From the NCBI RefSeq assembly GCF_028453695.1, contig NC_135781.1, positions 32,587,483-32,651,482 on the forward strand: a stretch of 64,000 nucleotides of DNA, in the 5' to 3' direction. The notes below the pieces were generated by a model that was not told the origin of the DNA, searched no databases, and saw nothing but the letters and a program-made list of their open reading frames with translations. The stretch comes from Augochlora pura (Eukaryota; Arthropoda; Insecta; Hymenoptera; Halictidae). The position numbers were made by a program, and so were the translations under genes. Shown here in pieces: positions 1 through 10,604 of the stretch (its first letter is position 1; each line of letters starts with the position of its first letter).

Positions 1-147
1 GAGGAGGCAAGCGAGTAAGCGAGAGAACAAGCGTCTAAGTGAGTAAGAGAGCGAGAGAACAAGCTAGCAAGCGAGTAAGAAAGCGAGGGAGGGAGGGGGA
101 GGGCGGAGTGACGAGCGTGTAAGCGAGCAAGGGAGCGAGGCCCGCGC
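1..147. repeat. Imperfect purine-rich repeat (GCGAGTAA-type units)
   Basis: Short units such as gcgagtaag, gcgagagaacaag and gcgagcaaggg recur irregularly, followed by a G-rich stretch. The open frame on the minus strand is low complexity. Confidence 0.7.
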
Positions 148-817
148 ATCCGTTCGAAAAGAAATCCACCCTTTCATTATTGCCAACGCGCCCCGGACAA
201 GGAAACGAGTTTCGCCTCTGCCCGAAAGACACGGAACGTTTAACGAGCAGCCAGCACGAAGTATTCCAATGGAATTAGGGAGGCGCGCTATTGAAACATT
301 GCGGAAGTATAATTATCGCTGATACCGGTTCGAACACGGCGGAACCTAATTCGTGCACGGTTCTTAAACCCCTTCGCCGCCCGTTATTCCTCTCCCCCCG
401 CCCCCGTCCCGTCTCTCTTGTCTGTCTTCTTGAAAATTCCTAACAACCGATTGCGCAATAATCGAGTAATTGCTGAAATCCATTTGCCCCTCCTCTCTCT
501 CTCTCTCTCGCTCTCTCTCGCGCATTAGATCGCCCCTCGCGAATTAGATCGTATATCCTTCCTTAATGCCTCCCTACCCTTAATCTATACTTTGCCGAAT
601 GATGAATGAAGAGATCACGTTTCCGCGTTATTATTCCAAGAAGATTGTTCCACTCGTTGGTATCTTCGGTGGAGATCTTGCGCAAATTGCTCAACAGATG
701 GCTTTTTTGTGAACAGAAGTAAAACAATTCCACTCGTTAGACTTTTGCATATTTAATCGTAACCCTGCGACAACGCGTATCATCCTATACGGGTTATCAA
801 AGCGTGCAGCCCCGGTC
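148..817. other. Unique-looking non-coding stretch with a short CT tract
   Basis: Mixed-composition sequence with stops in all frames. It holds a CT microsatellite at about 493-519 and a C-rich patch near 396-412. I see no gene. Confidence 0.6.
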
Positions 818-937
818 TAAATAAATCAATAAATCTAAATAAATCAATAAATCGAAATAAATTCATTAAATCTAAATAAATCAATAAATCCAAATAAATT
901 CATTGAATCTAAATAAATCGATAAATCTAAATAAATT
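818..937. repeat. AT-rich minisatellite, 18-19 bp unit, about 6.5 copies
   Basis: The unit is approximately taaataaatcaataaatc. Some copies carry the variant aaataaattcattaaatc. Copies are adjacent and nearly in register. Confidence 0.85.
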
Positions 938-1317
938 AAATTTAATTCAATCGAACGTAATTCGACGCGCGTCCCCGAGAGCTCTCGTTGTCCTAGCAAT
1001 TCGCCGACTTTTATTATTCGTCGCGCGTGAAGCGTCGGGCTAACGCCAACACGCTAGCAGGGCCGCACTAGCAAGTGCTGCTGCTCGGAGTATTCGGAAG
1101 TGTTGGACTGGAATTCATGGTTACTGACGTGTGACCAAGCGAAGTCGCTTATTGGCCGCCGCTAATGCCTGTATCCCTAAGGCTAAGAGTTCGCCTACCC
1201 TCTCCCCCGGAGTTATCAGCTCGGCCGAGTAAAGTTGCGGAACTTGACAAACCTTCGGCGCGCACGGCTGCCGTGCTGGATGTGTTGCTTGAAGTGTAAA
1301 CCAGCCGCGTCTCGGCC
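938..1317. other. Non-coding stretch, moderately GC-rich
   Basis: No repeat or exon is evident. It contains CpG-rich sequence around 960-1320 with no recognisable motif. Confidence 0.5.
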
Positions 1318-1373
1318 GAGCGAGAGAGACGGAGCGTCTAAGAGACAGAGAGAGGGAGAGAGAGGAAGAGCAA

Positions 1374-1414
<41 letters not shown>

Positions 1415-1870
1415 TGAGCGTTTAAAAGAGCGAGAGAGCGAGCAAGAGATAAAAAGAGAGAGGGGGAGAGAGAGAGAGAGATACAGAGCAAGGATGAGAG
1501 AGGGAGCGAAAGAGAAGGAACAAGAGAGCGAAAATGGGAGAGAGAAAGAGCGAGCAAGAGATAGAGGACAATAATAAGAGCGAGATAGAGAGCGAAAGTG
1601 GGAGAAAGAACGAGCGAGCAAGAAATAGAGAACAATAATAAAAGCGAGATAGAGAGCGAAAATGGGAGAGAGAAAGAGCGAGCAAGAGATAGAGAGCAAG
1701 AATGAGAGAGGGCGAACAATAATAAGAGCGAGGGCGAGGAAGAGCCAACAAGAGGGCGAAAATGAGAGAGTGAAATCAAGAGCAAGAACAAACAAGAGAG
1801 CGAAAACAAGATAGAGAAAGCGACAGCAATAGAGAGAGTAATAATGAGGTAGAGAGAGAGCGAGAGGCTA
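1318..1870. repeat. Long polypurine (GA-rich) tract with an internal 64-bp minisatellite
   Basis: The + strand is nearly all purine. A pure (GA)n run lies at about 1388-1412. Between 1528 and 1720 a unit of about 64 bp (gcgaaaatgggagagagaaa, then gcgagcaagagatagag and caataataagagcgag) occurs about three times. The open frames on the minus strand across it (Leu/Ser-rich) are artefacts of the tract. Confidence 0.9.
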
Positions 1871-2490
1871 TCACCAAGCGAGAAGAAGCGTGACAGTTGC
1901 CCTCCAACCCCCCGCAGTATCGTTCCCCATGCACCGCGAGTCTCCGTAGCATCCCGTATCGAGACGCGGCGGCATGCAACCCCCGTTGTCCCGCGTGCCG
2001 CGCAACCCCGCCAACTATTTTGACGATGTCGAAACAACCTGACGAAATTCCCTCCGCGTGCAGCACCCGGCTCTCTCTCTCTCTCTCTCTTGTCCTCTTG
2101 CACCTTCTTCGAGGCAACACCGATGGTTCTCTAGCTTACCCTGACGTCGCACACTGGGACAACGCTGGCTGTTCACGGGCCAAACTCCGACGAAAGGATC
2201 AAACTCGGTGCTCGACGTATAACGCTTTTCAACCCCTTTTATTTTAAAGAGACCAACTCGCAGTATAGATTTAATTTATATATTTTCTGTGATATTATTC
2301 TGTTAATTTTAGTTGGAAACAAATGCTGTTTTCTTTTCTCTATGATATTTAAAATTATCCAGGTCTAAAATCATCTAAGAAATTGCCTTGTAAATAAAAT
2401 ATTGCTTTATATAATACTATATTCTTAAAGACACTGTACGATGCATAAATATAAATTATAATGATTTTTAATAAGTTCAGCTCCACGACT
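1871..2490. other. Non-coding stretch: GC-rich left half with CT tract, AT-rich right half
   Basis: A (CT)n run lies at 2071-2090. Position 2240 onward becomes AT-rich with stops in all frames. An open frame at 1897-2247 shows no domain I recognise and crosses the CT tract, so I do not call it a gene. Confidence 0.55.
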
Positions 2491-2753
2491 TTAACCCTTT
2501 GCACTCCGCGCCATCATGGATGTTATCCACTATCATCTAATCAACCTTTATATTATATATTTTGGAACCAAATGAGAAATAATAATATTCGATTTATATA
2601 AAGTAGATATCGAGGAATACTTGCAAATGAACAACTCAAAAAATTGCACTATAATAAATTAATTCCCCATACTAGCTAATGAACTATAATATCCACTGAT
2701 ATACTAGAATCACCATGTCCCCTCAGAAGAGACAACGAAGCACAAAGGGTTAA
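2491..2753. mobile_element. TTAA-flanked short inverted-repeat element (MITE-like), copy A
   Basis: The left end reads TTAACCCTTTGCACTC and the right end GCACAAAGGGTTAA, an inverted pair. If TTAA is the target duplication, the element termini are CCC/GGG, as in piggyBac-type transposons. The interior is AT-rich and has no coding capacity. The same ends recur at five other places in the window. Confidence 0.75.
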
Positions 2754-3720
2754 CAATTATAAAACCACAAATAATTTCTGCAAGAAAGATTCGATAAATA
2801 CAAATTAGATTCTCCTAAAATACGAACCAAAGGCGCAGCGATTGGTCCTCTTACAAAACCCAGCTCCGCCATTAACTACGACAAAAATCTGTTCTCTCAA
2901 CCCTATCGACGACCTATACGTTGTCTCAAAGTCTTGAAATAACGCTGAAATTGGCGCGAGCAGCTCTGTGCGGTCCAGCTCGTGCGCGGGAACAATGGCG
3001 AAGCGGGACGGAGAAGAGAAACAACGGAGCTCCGAAAAAAGCCGGGAATAAAAAAGCAGAGAGAGAGAGAGAGACGGGGTTCGGACGAAGCAGGGTTGAA
3101 ACTAGCCGGGCGCTGTTCAACCCCCGACACCCCGGCGCGGCCCGGCTCTCCGCGGTTCGAACGAGGTTCCGCTCTTCTTCCTTCCGGTCGACAAATTGAA
3201 ATCGTCGGACCGGGAAAACTCCCCCCGAAATCCGCGCTCGCGAGGTGGCGAGAGCGCAAGAAGAATCGCGCGAACGAGCGTCAAATGGGGGAAGAAAACG
3301 CGGGGAGGAAGAGAAGCGGGATCGCGCGAAGAGGAAGAGCAGGATCGCGCGTAGGGAAGCGGGAATAATACGCGCGACGAAGACGGAGCGATCGATCCCG
3401 GTTATGATCAAACAAGGAAGACGAGCCCGGGGACCAGATAACGCGCGGCCGGACCAGATAAATTCCGATGATCGAGAGGAAGAGACCGTCGGCCGTTCGG
3501 CGAACGTAGGGGGGTGGAGGCGGTGGGGGCGGCGGATGGTCGGCGCAGAGAAATTTAGTCCCAACGTGATCGTAACAGGGGGGGACACGGCGCTGCCTTA
3601 CCGGACGATATTTCACCCCCGTAATTATCTTAGCGTGCAACGCGATAGTGCGAAGCGGCTGCCGGTATTAATGCCCGCTGATATTGTACCAATAATGTCC
3701 TAATGTCTCGCGCCGAGAGA
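2754..3720. other. GC- and CpG-rich purine-biased stretch, no supported gene
   Basis: The + strand from about 2980 to 3510 is rich in GA and CG, with a (GA)n run at 3058-3074. Overlapping open frames occur in several frames on both strands, the longest about 220 codons on the minus strand. They are low complexity (Arg/Glu or Ser/Leu rich) with no domain. High CpG could mark a promoter or 5' UTR, but no TSS motif is clear. Confidence 0.5.
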
Positions 3721-4029
3721 CCCGAGTAATAGACAGCTCGAATGCACTGTGCGCGCGCGCCCGCCCTCCGACGACCGTACCTAAGATATTCGACAGACTG
3801 GATTACGACCTTCTCTACCTGGCGTCTCTAGCCACTCGCGCCACGGCCATGGATCGCGCGAGTATGGTTGCCACTGATGCGGTTTCACCCTTTGTACCCG
3901 GGGCGCTTTCATTTCGGACAGTGGCTCTCAACGCGGCCGGGACGATGATACTTTTACGGTGATTGTTGGAGACTGGTGATGGATGGCGGTGTCTTTATTG
4001 AGCGGATGGTGGGGGTGTTATGGCTGATT
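3721..4029. other. Mixed-composition non-coding stretch
   Basis: There is a short (GC)n at 3751-3760 and no open frame or repeat of note. Confidence 0.45.
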
Positions 4030-4450
4030 AGATTATAGTGATAATCGTCGAAGATAGATGGGTAGTATTTAATATTAAATTTAGGTATATGCTGTTCAGC
4101 GTAGAAGGTATATGTGTGCTATTCGACACAAATTATACATTACTAAAATTAAAATTATACATACTTAGTACGAATAGGATATATATACTATTCAATACTA
4201 TTAAACATAAAATGGACATGTCTAATGATCGGCACAAAATATACATATATATTATTTCACACGAAAAGTATAAGTATACTATCTACAGAAAATATACACG
4301 TATAGTGTTTCACATAAAATGCACACATTTATGTATTATTCAATATTACTATTCAATATTCAATATTACTATTAAATATTTAATATTCAATATCCAATAT
4401 TAAATATTATTCCACAAAAGCTACAAACATGCTCTCCAACCTAACAATAA
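4030..4450. repeat. AT-rich low-complexity block
   Basis: Short units such as attcaatatt, tattaaatat and catataaaatg are repeated irregularly. The open frame at 4038-4403 encodes an Ile/Tyr-rich peptide expected from AT-rich sequence. Confidence 0.65.
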
Positions 4451-5172
4451 ATCTTAAACTTAATTTTGCAAAAATATAATTATCGTACTACTGCCTTCGG
4501 CTTATTACCGCCCCGCCAGAAATTACAGTAACAATTTTATATTTTCACGTTCCATTGTACTCGCTGGTTCGAAGATTTCCGCGTGGCCACGAAGAAACGG
4601 TGCCTCGATATTTCAGAGTACCAGATCGAATATATACCGCGGCGTAATGCTCCCGGACAAACATTCAATCGCGGTGATAAAGTAAGTCATGATTTAAAGT
4701 GTTAAGAACAGCGACAAGCTGGGGATTTATCGAACGAACGTGACTCGCGCGTTACTTTACGGATTTAGATTTTTCTATGCAGCATTTCTATAGCAGTTTT
4801 CGCCGGGCCCCGTTTGTGTGGCCTAGAAATTTCCGAAATTGCAGTCGGCGCACGAACGAATTACCGTTTATCCACGCTTTGGATAAAATTTATTACGTTA
4901 CCCCCCCCCGGTGAAATTGAAGTTATTGCCGTCGCAGTTCCAATCTAATACAAGCCGAACCTACCCTCTTGCGAAGTTCTAATTCTAACGAATATTACTT
5001 TAATTATTAAAATCAAATCGTAGATAGTTTCCAGAAGCGAAACAAGTGAAAGCATTTGATATGGTTTTTATAGGTTGTAAAATTAATAAAGATGGCGGTA
5101 TTTGGCTATCTCAATTCTCATTTTGCCATTATTATTAGTATTTATTACTATTATTAATTATTATTATTACTA
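4451..5172. other. Non-coding stretch, mixed then AT-rich
   Basis: A C-run of ten lies near 4900-4909. From about 5123 the sequence becomes (TTA)-rich and leads into a minisatellite. No gene is seen. Confidence 0.5.
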
Positions 5173-5372
5173 TATGCTCCTATTTATAATTTTTATTATT
5201 ATCTACAATATACCCCTATTTATAATTTATATTATTATCTATTAAATACCTGTATTTATAATTTATATTATTATCTATTATATACCCCTATTTAAAATTT
5301 ATATTATTATCTATCATATACTCCTATATATAATATATATTATCATCTATCATATACTCCTATTTAATATAC
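5173..5372. repeat. AT-rich minisatellite, about 36-bp unit, 5.5 copies
   Basis: The unit resembles tatacccctatttataattt followed by atattattatctatta. Copies start near 5173, 5209, 5246, 5281, 5317 and 5353. Confidence 0.85.
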
Positions 5373-5648
5373 ACTAATCACCACCCCACAATTATTAAAT
5401 TCGTTCCCACAAAAACAGTCCGAATAAATGACAATATCGAAGCAACTTCACCGCTAAAAACGTGCCTGAATAAATTGTATGTTGCGCGTTCGAGCCGAGT
5501 AAACGCGCGCAGCGAGTTCAGTCGCCCGGTTACGTTCAGCGTCGATCGTCCGTCCGATCGTCGGACATTTGCCTTACCGTGTACCGATGCGAAAAGCCTC
5601 TGCGGGGTAAAGAGAAGCCGCGGAACGGTCATGAAATTCCGTGTGAAC

Positions 5649-5682
5649 AGAGAGAGCGAGAGAGAGAGCGAGAGAGCGAGAG

Positions 5683-5714
<32 letters not shown>
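5649..5714. repeat. (GA)n microsatellite, interrupted by C
   Basis: Runs of gagagagcgagagag ending in a pure GA run at about 5690-5714. It makes false open frames on both strands. Confidence 0.9.
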
Positions 5715-5716
<2 letters not shown>

Positions 5717-6644
5717 TACCGGTCTGCCGCGGCCGAGAGAGTGGCTGGCCGAGTTGTCGGTGTTGACCAAGGAGAAGTTGCGCCATTATTTAGCGTTTGA
5801 ATGCGCGATAAGAGAAATCGCGGCTGTTTCGGACAGACATTGTTTGGCCACGGACAGCCCCGCGTACAAGCACACGGCCCCGCCGGGCAGGCACCCTTCG
5901 TCCAGATTTACGCGGACGGTGCGCGGCTCTGTTTGTTCCTCTCCGCCCCCTCGTGCACCACCACCACCACCCCACCCCCACCCCCTCCCCCTCCTCTCGC
6001 CCATTCACTCCTTTCTCTACTTCGCCATTCACAACTCCCGCGTGCCTCGTATGCAGAGTACTTAACGCGCTCGCCAATAACGCTCCAGTCCTCCCCCATC
6101 GCCCCCCTCCCCCCTCCTCCTCCTCCACCTCCTCATCCTCTTTCCCGCAAGCCCTCGCCTTATGAACGCCGCGCGAATTGTTCGCACGGGGGTGTCCGAC
6201 CCGGCCAAAAAATAATGTAACTTCCGAGGGCCGTTGCGCCAACCCTGTAACACCCCGTCGAACTTACAGGTGTGGGTTAGGTCGAAAAAGTTCACGCAAT
6301 TTTTGAATTTCCCGCACGAAATACTGTCGCGTCGTTGAACTGGGTTTTTTAACGAAAAGTTTGAAGTATGTTCGTCCCTTGTTGCGTCTTTTCTTGTACG
6401 CGATTCGATGCGGCGGAAATTTCTTTGAAATCTGTTAAAATTGATCTAACAATAATATTATAAATATGGGGAATGAAGATGGAATTTAAATGAAAGTTAA
6501 CCTAGTTTAATTGATAAGGGCTTTAATTAGAATTTTAGGACATATTTTATATTTTTACTCATTGGTCCATAAATTCCAAAAGTGAAAAAGAGTGAAACTG
6601 TCTAATGGTTCACCTGTCGACTGACTATTATATATATTTATATA
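5715..6644. other. GC-rich stretch with C-rich tracts, then AT-rich; no gene supported
   Basis: C-rich patches lie at about 5956-6002 (ccacc and cccctc units) and 6092-6142 (cctcctcc units). Five overlapping open frames cover 5475-6242 on both strands, which is typical of GC-rich random sequence. Position 6250 onward has no features. Confidence 0.5.
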
Positions 6645-6745
6645 CAGGATGTGTAAAAATTATTGTTGGGGTTCCTTAGGTTATTCGGAGTAATTTTTTC
6701 CTCAACAATAACGCAATCCGCGGCTTTATTTATGAATTAAAACTC
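6645..6745 (+). mobile_element. End fragment of a dispersed repeat related to the insertion at 27649
   Basis: It starts CAGGATGT after a TA-rich flank, and 68 bp in carries GCAATCCGCGGCTTTATT and TATGAATTAA. The insertion at 27649 starts CAGGGTGT and 82 bp in carries GCAATCTGCGGCTTTGTT and AACGAGTTATTAA. The shared order suggests the same repeat family. The right border here is not clear. Confidence 0.55.
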
Positions 6746-7647
6746 ATAATGGCGATTTATATATATATGGTGATTTATAAATACAGCGATTTGTAAATAT
6801 AAATTAATTGTAACTCAAAAGACGGCTTCACGGTTTCTCGAAACCAAGGTACGACAATTTCCCTTCGAATTAACGTCAATCGACCGCGAGACGATAATCG
6901 CCGATGGGGTTATCGTATACAGGCCACGAGAAGTCATTTTGACATCATATAACGCAAGGTACAAAATGGTAATCAGGACGGCAGGGGCACGGAAAGTGAG
7001 ACGGTGATAGGTAGGTGATAGTGGTTAGCGGACGGCCGTTGAACACATATTTGGTCAGGGATCAGAGAGAATAATCCCTGGGATTACCCCTGGTTTTCAC
7101 CTCCAATCGTACCCCCATCATTGCCTACGCTCGAACCGTCCGCTCATCCGATTGGAATATCTATCACGGATTTAAACGCCTTTCTGTCGAATTTCCGAAT
7201 CTGGCGATCAACTTTGCTCGCCCGCACGGGTACCGGCGGCGAGCAATAAGTGCGCGGCCGATTTCTGCAAAATCCACGAAACAATCCTTGCGACTCGAGA
7301 TGGATGACGCGAGATATCGACAAGTCGACGAGGATTCTATAGGGTTTTCCAATAGGGACGGGGTCGATGTTGACAGTCTGTAGCGGCCATGTTGTTTTTA
7401 ATGCGTTCATTTCTATTAGCTACCTCTAGCAAAAATAGCGTAATATTATCAGTCGCAGATTACTTTGAATAATCAATACAGTGTAACAATTATCCATTAA
7501 CAAATCAGTATTCTCTATCGCATTCCTCTAACAACAGCAACCTAACAATCGCAGCTACAAAACACCCTAAATAATAATAACAAAAAATACCCTATTAATA
7601 CCTAACTCGTTCAAGAAAACGCTACAACAACATCGACTAAACCAACA
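6746..7647. other. Non-coding stretch, no gene supported
   Basis: Mixed sequence with a GC-richer core at 7130-7400 holding short minus-strand open frames of no recognisable type. I see no repeats beyond short AT runs near 6750. Confidence 0.45.
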
Positions 7648-7743
7648 TAAAGAATTGCTAAAAGAAATCGACATAACCTGACGTAAAGAATTACTAAAAG
7701 AAATCGACATAACCTTATATAAAGAATTACTAAAAGAAATCGT
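7648..7743. repeat. 36-bp tandem repeat, about 2.7 copies
   Basis: The unit is taaagaattactaaaagaaa followed by tcgacataacc. Copies start at 7648, 7684 and 7720. Confidence 0.88.
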
Positions 7744-8271
7744 CGAACGACACGAATCATGTCGAGCATAGTCGTAAAAATTCCTACCTGTCCCCTGTCG
7801 CGCGATTACGGTACGGTTTAAATAAAAATTGCGCCGTCAAAGAGGTGATTTCCATAGAGATGACCGGGGGAACCGTAGAGTCGCGTAGATCCGAAATTGA
7901 ATTTTTCGTCGGCTAAAACGTTGCGACGCGAACAGTGGTTATTTCCGGCTGGTATACCGGGCTGGCTGGCTGGCTGGCTGGCAGGTCCGCCCGTTGGTCG
8001 GCTTTTGACTTTTGATCGTGGAAAATAGACGGTATCCGATTTGGTTAGACGGTCGGTAGGACGGGAGACGATGGTATCGGGAACACGACAAGAAGGTTCG
8101 AGTTGCACGATATATGCCGCGGGAGGAGAAGAACCCCGGGTCAATACCTGTTGATACTTCGTTCAAATAAAAGTCAACTTGTACGGTGAGTGGTTTAAAA
8201 GTCGCACACCCACGCGCCCGGACTTACACGAAGCTGCGGCGGCGCTCGAGACGAAGTAGACCGGTGCGAGA
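7744..8271. other. Non-coding stretch with (CTGG)n
   Basis: A (GGCT)n microsatellite lies at about 7960-7982. Short open frames on the minus strand show no domain. Confidence 0.5.
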
Positions 8272-8505
8272 CCAGGCATATACGTGTACAAGACCAGGCA
8301 CATGTGTGTACAAGAGACTACGTACACGTGGACAAGACCAGGCACACGTGCACAAGACTAGACACACTTGCACAACACCACGCACACGTGTATAAAACTA
8401 CGTACACGTTCACAAGCATACACATCTTATACACATGTATAAGACCATACACACGTGCACACAAAACTACCTACACGTGTACAAGATCGTACACACGTGT
8501 AGACG
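8272..8505. repeat. Minisatellite of about 21 bp carrying CACGTG cores
   Basis: The unit resembles acacgtgtacaagaccacgt. Exact CACGTG occurs at 8325, 8345, 8385, 8452, 8474 and 8494, with degenerate versions between. CACGTG is the canonical E-box for bHLH factors of the Myc/Max/Mnt and USF type. Whether it acts here is unknown. Confidence 0.85.
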
Positions 8506-9060
8506 GAGTCAAGTAAATATAGCGAAGGGCGCGCGAGCGAGCCGACGTGTTTCCTAGCGGCGCGGCCTCCTCTTTCGCGGAGTTTCTTCCAGGACGTAGG
8601 TGTAGCTGAAGAGGACGGGAATGGCAGTGAGGGCAGAGTCGGTAGGATGGCTCTTGAGTACATGGAAAAGTTCGAACAACTTTCATGGATACTGCCGATG
8701 GGAACGTCTGTTCCTTCTGGCGTTTTATTATTTTAACGCTTCTGATACGCGAGAGCGCCGGCTTTTTTCCTCATCCGGGCGTTCAGTCGACTTCGCGATT
8801 TTGTTTTTCAAATAAGGTTTCCCCCCTAGCACCGCCGCACAGACACAGAGACGCGCAGAGGAGACACAAGTAACGCCGTGCTCCCTCGTCGTAGTTGCCT
8901 TCGTCGAACCGAGCGAACGCCACAATTCTGGTATCAGCTGGTTGGGAACTGTTTCTCTTAGTTTGGAATTTCAGTTTCAGAGCAGTCGCAGCTTCCTAAT
9001 TAAACTAACGAACGTAATCCCGGACTCTCGCCGGCTCCCCTTTTTTAAATGTCGCGCCAG
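8506..9060. other. Non-coding stretch, GC-balanced
   Basis: No repeat over 20 bp. Several short open frames on both strands lack recognisable features. Confidence 0.45.
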
Positions 9061-9075
9061 CGCGCGCGCGCGCGC
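9061..9075. repeat. (CG)n microsatellite
   Basis: Alternating CG run, a potential Z-DNA sequence. Confidence 0.85.
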
Positions 9076-9202
9076 AGCGTAAGGACGTTCGATAGGCGAA
9101 ATTAAAATGGCCGGGGCAATCGGACGGCGTTTTATTGTGCTATACTTTTTGAAACGCGGAATGATCTTTCTAATATATTGGACGGTTGTTTATTTATATA
9201 TA

Positions 9203-9268
9203 TATAGATATATATGTATAAACAACTATAGATATATATGTATAAACAACTATAGATATATTTATATC
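9203..9268. repeat. 24-bp AT-rich tandem repeat, 2.7 copies
   Basis: The unit tatagatatatatgtataaa plus caac starts at 9203, 9227 and 9251. Confidence 0.9.
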
Positions 9269-10304
9269 AGGACGATTTGAAATACTGCGACGCGAGCAAA
9301 CATCGAAGTATTTGCGCAAAGTAAATATCGTTTGGAGAATACTGTTTCATTTCTTCGTTTGTGCGTTTAGCGAAATAGTATTCGCTTATGCAAATATTTC
9401 AATGTTTGCCGTTTTATATCGCGGCGCATCAAATTGCGACCGGCTCTGGTTTAATAACCCTTACGGTAAGAGCATTCTGTCCGCCATGACACTGTTGCTG
9501 CACGAGGCGAACATTCGCACGTGGTCAGTAATCCTTTATATAAAGATTGTTATAAGCGTTAGATAAAAATTATGCTTGATAGAACAGTGTTTTTTAAAAA
9601 TAAAAATCGTTGCTTCTAGCTTTAATATTAATAGATATAAAATTCTGTTATTTATACCGGTCATCGCATGCACGTCGGTTATATCTGAAAAGGGTGTATT
9701 ATACCGAAAGGGTTAAACTTCCTTGTCTTCCACTGTGTAAAAAAATTAGAAATATTTTTTAATACCTTACCGCCCGGTAACCTATAAATCGTCTGTCGCG
9801 GTAACCAATAAATTTAGTATCAATGATTAACACAAATGTGCTAAATTATACCACCATAACCTTGAATATTGCTATACAATTTTCCAAACATTAAATATCC
9901 CTCCCAAATTAATATAATAAACAAAATTATTTTCAACCCGCTCCGGATTGTTGGAGGGCAAAAGAAAGAGAGAGAGAGAGAGAGCGTTCTCTTTGACTCG
10001 CGTGCGGCCGTAATTAACGAAGGTAATTTTTGTACGTTGAATAAAGATCCGCGCGGTCCGATCGTCAAAGTGTATAGTTAATTTTCATTCTCGAGTAGTT
10101 TTTCCGAGTGAGAATAAAAATCCCTCTCGCGACCGGCAAAATACGCGTAAAAGGTCGCGGTGAAAATTTAATGGAACGATAAAATCGCTCGCGAGCATTG
10201 AAACTAATAAAAAAAAAAAGAAAGAAAAACCGCCGAAAATGAAAAATAAAAGCCGACATTGAATAAATATTATATTTCGTCGCGATTCGTAACGCCGGCG
10301 ATTG
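9269..10304. other. Non-coding stretch, mostly AT-rich
   Basis: It holds an isolated AAAGGGTTAA-like sequence at 9706-9715, a segment at 9777-9822 resembling 41077-41122, and a short (GA)n at 9968-9983. No gene is supported. Confidence 0.5.
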
Positions 10305-10604
10305 TTAACCCTTTGCGCTCCTGTGTCGAGTGCGACTCGACGTTATTCCGTGTGTTTAAGTGAATTTCTTTCATCCTTTATTCATTTAAATTGCCTTAAT
10401 TTTTAGTTGAAATAAATATCAAATAAAATACTTAAAATAAATATCAAATAAAATACTTAAAATAAATGTCAAATAAAATACTCAAAATAAATATCAAATA
10501 AAATACTTAAAATAAATATCAAATAAAATACTTAAAATAAATATGAAATAAAATACTCAAAAGCGTAATAAAATTGAAATAAAATTGGTAGTGCAAAGGG
10601 TTAA
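10305..10604. mobile_element. TTAA-flanked short inverted-repeat element (MITE-like), copy B
   Basis: It begins TTAACCCTTTGCGCTC and ends GTGCAAAGGGTTAA. The left part holds a dyad (tcgagtgcgactcga). The right half is a 25-bp minisatellite, listed separately. No open frame. Confidence 0.8.
10410..10560. repeat. 25-bp minisatellite inside copy B, 6 copies
   Basis: The unit is aataaatatcaaataaaata plus cttaa. Six near-identical copies are arranged head to tail, with single substitutions in some (atgtc, actca, atgaa). Confidence 0.92.

Noticed and set aside
1121..2120. Several long minus-strand frames rich in Ser and Leu
   Set aside because: Produced by the GA repeat; low complexity in every frame.
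2903..3703. Overlapping frames of 90-220 codons on both strands
   Set aside because: GC- and purine-biased sequence lacking stops. No domain and no codon-level distinction between frames.
7144..7410. Possible retroelement remnant in a GC-rich patch
   Set aside because: No reverse transcriptase, integrase or LTR motif could be identified.
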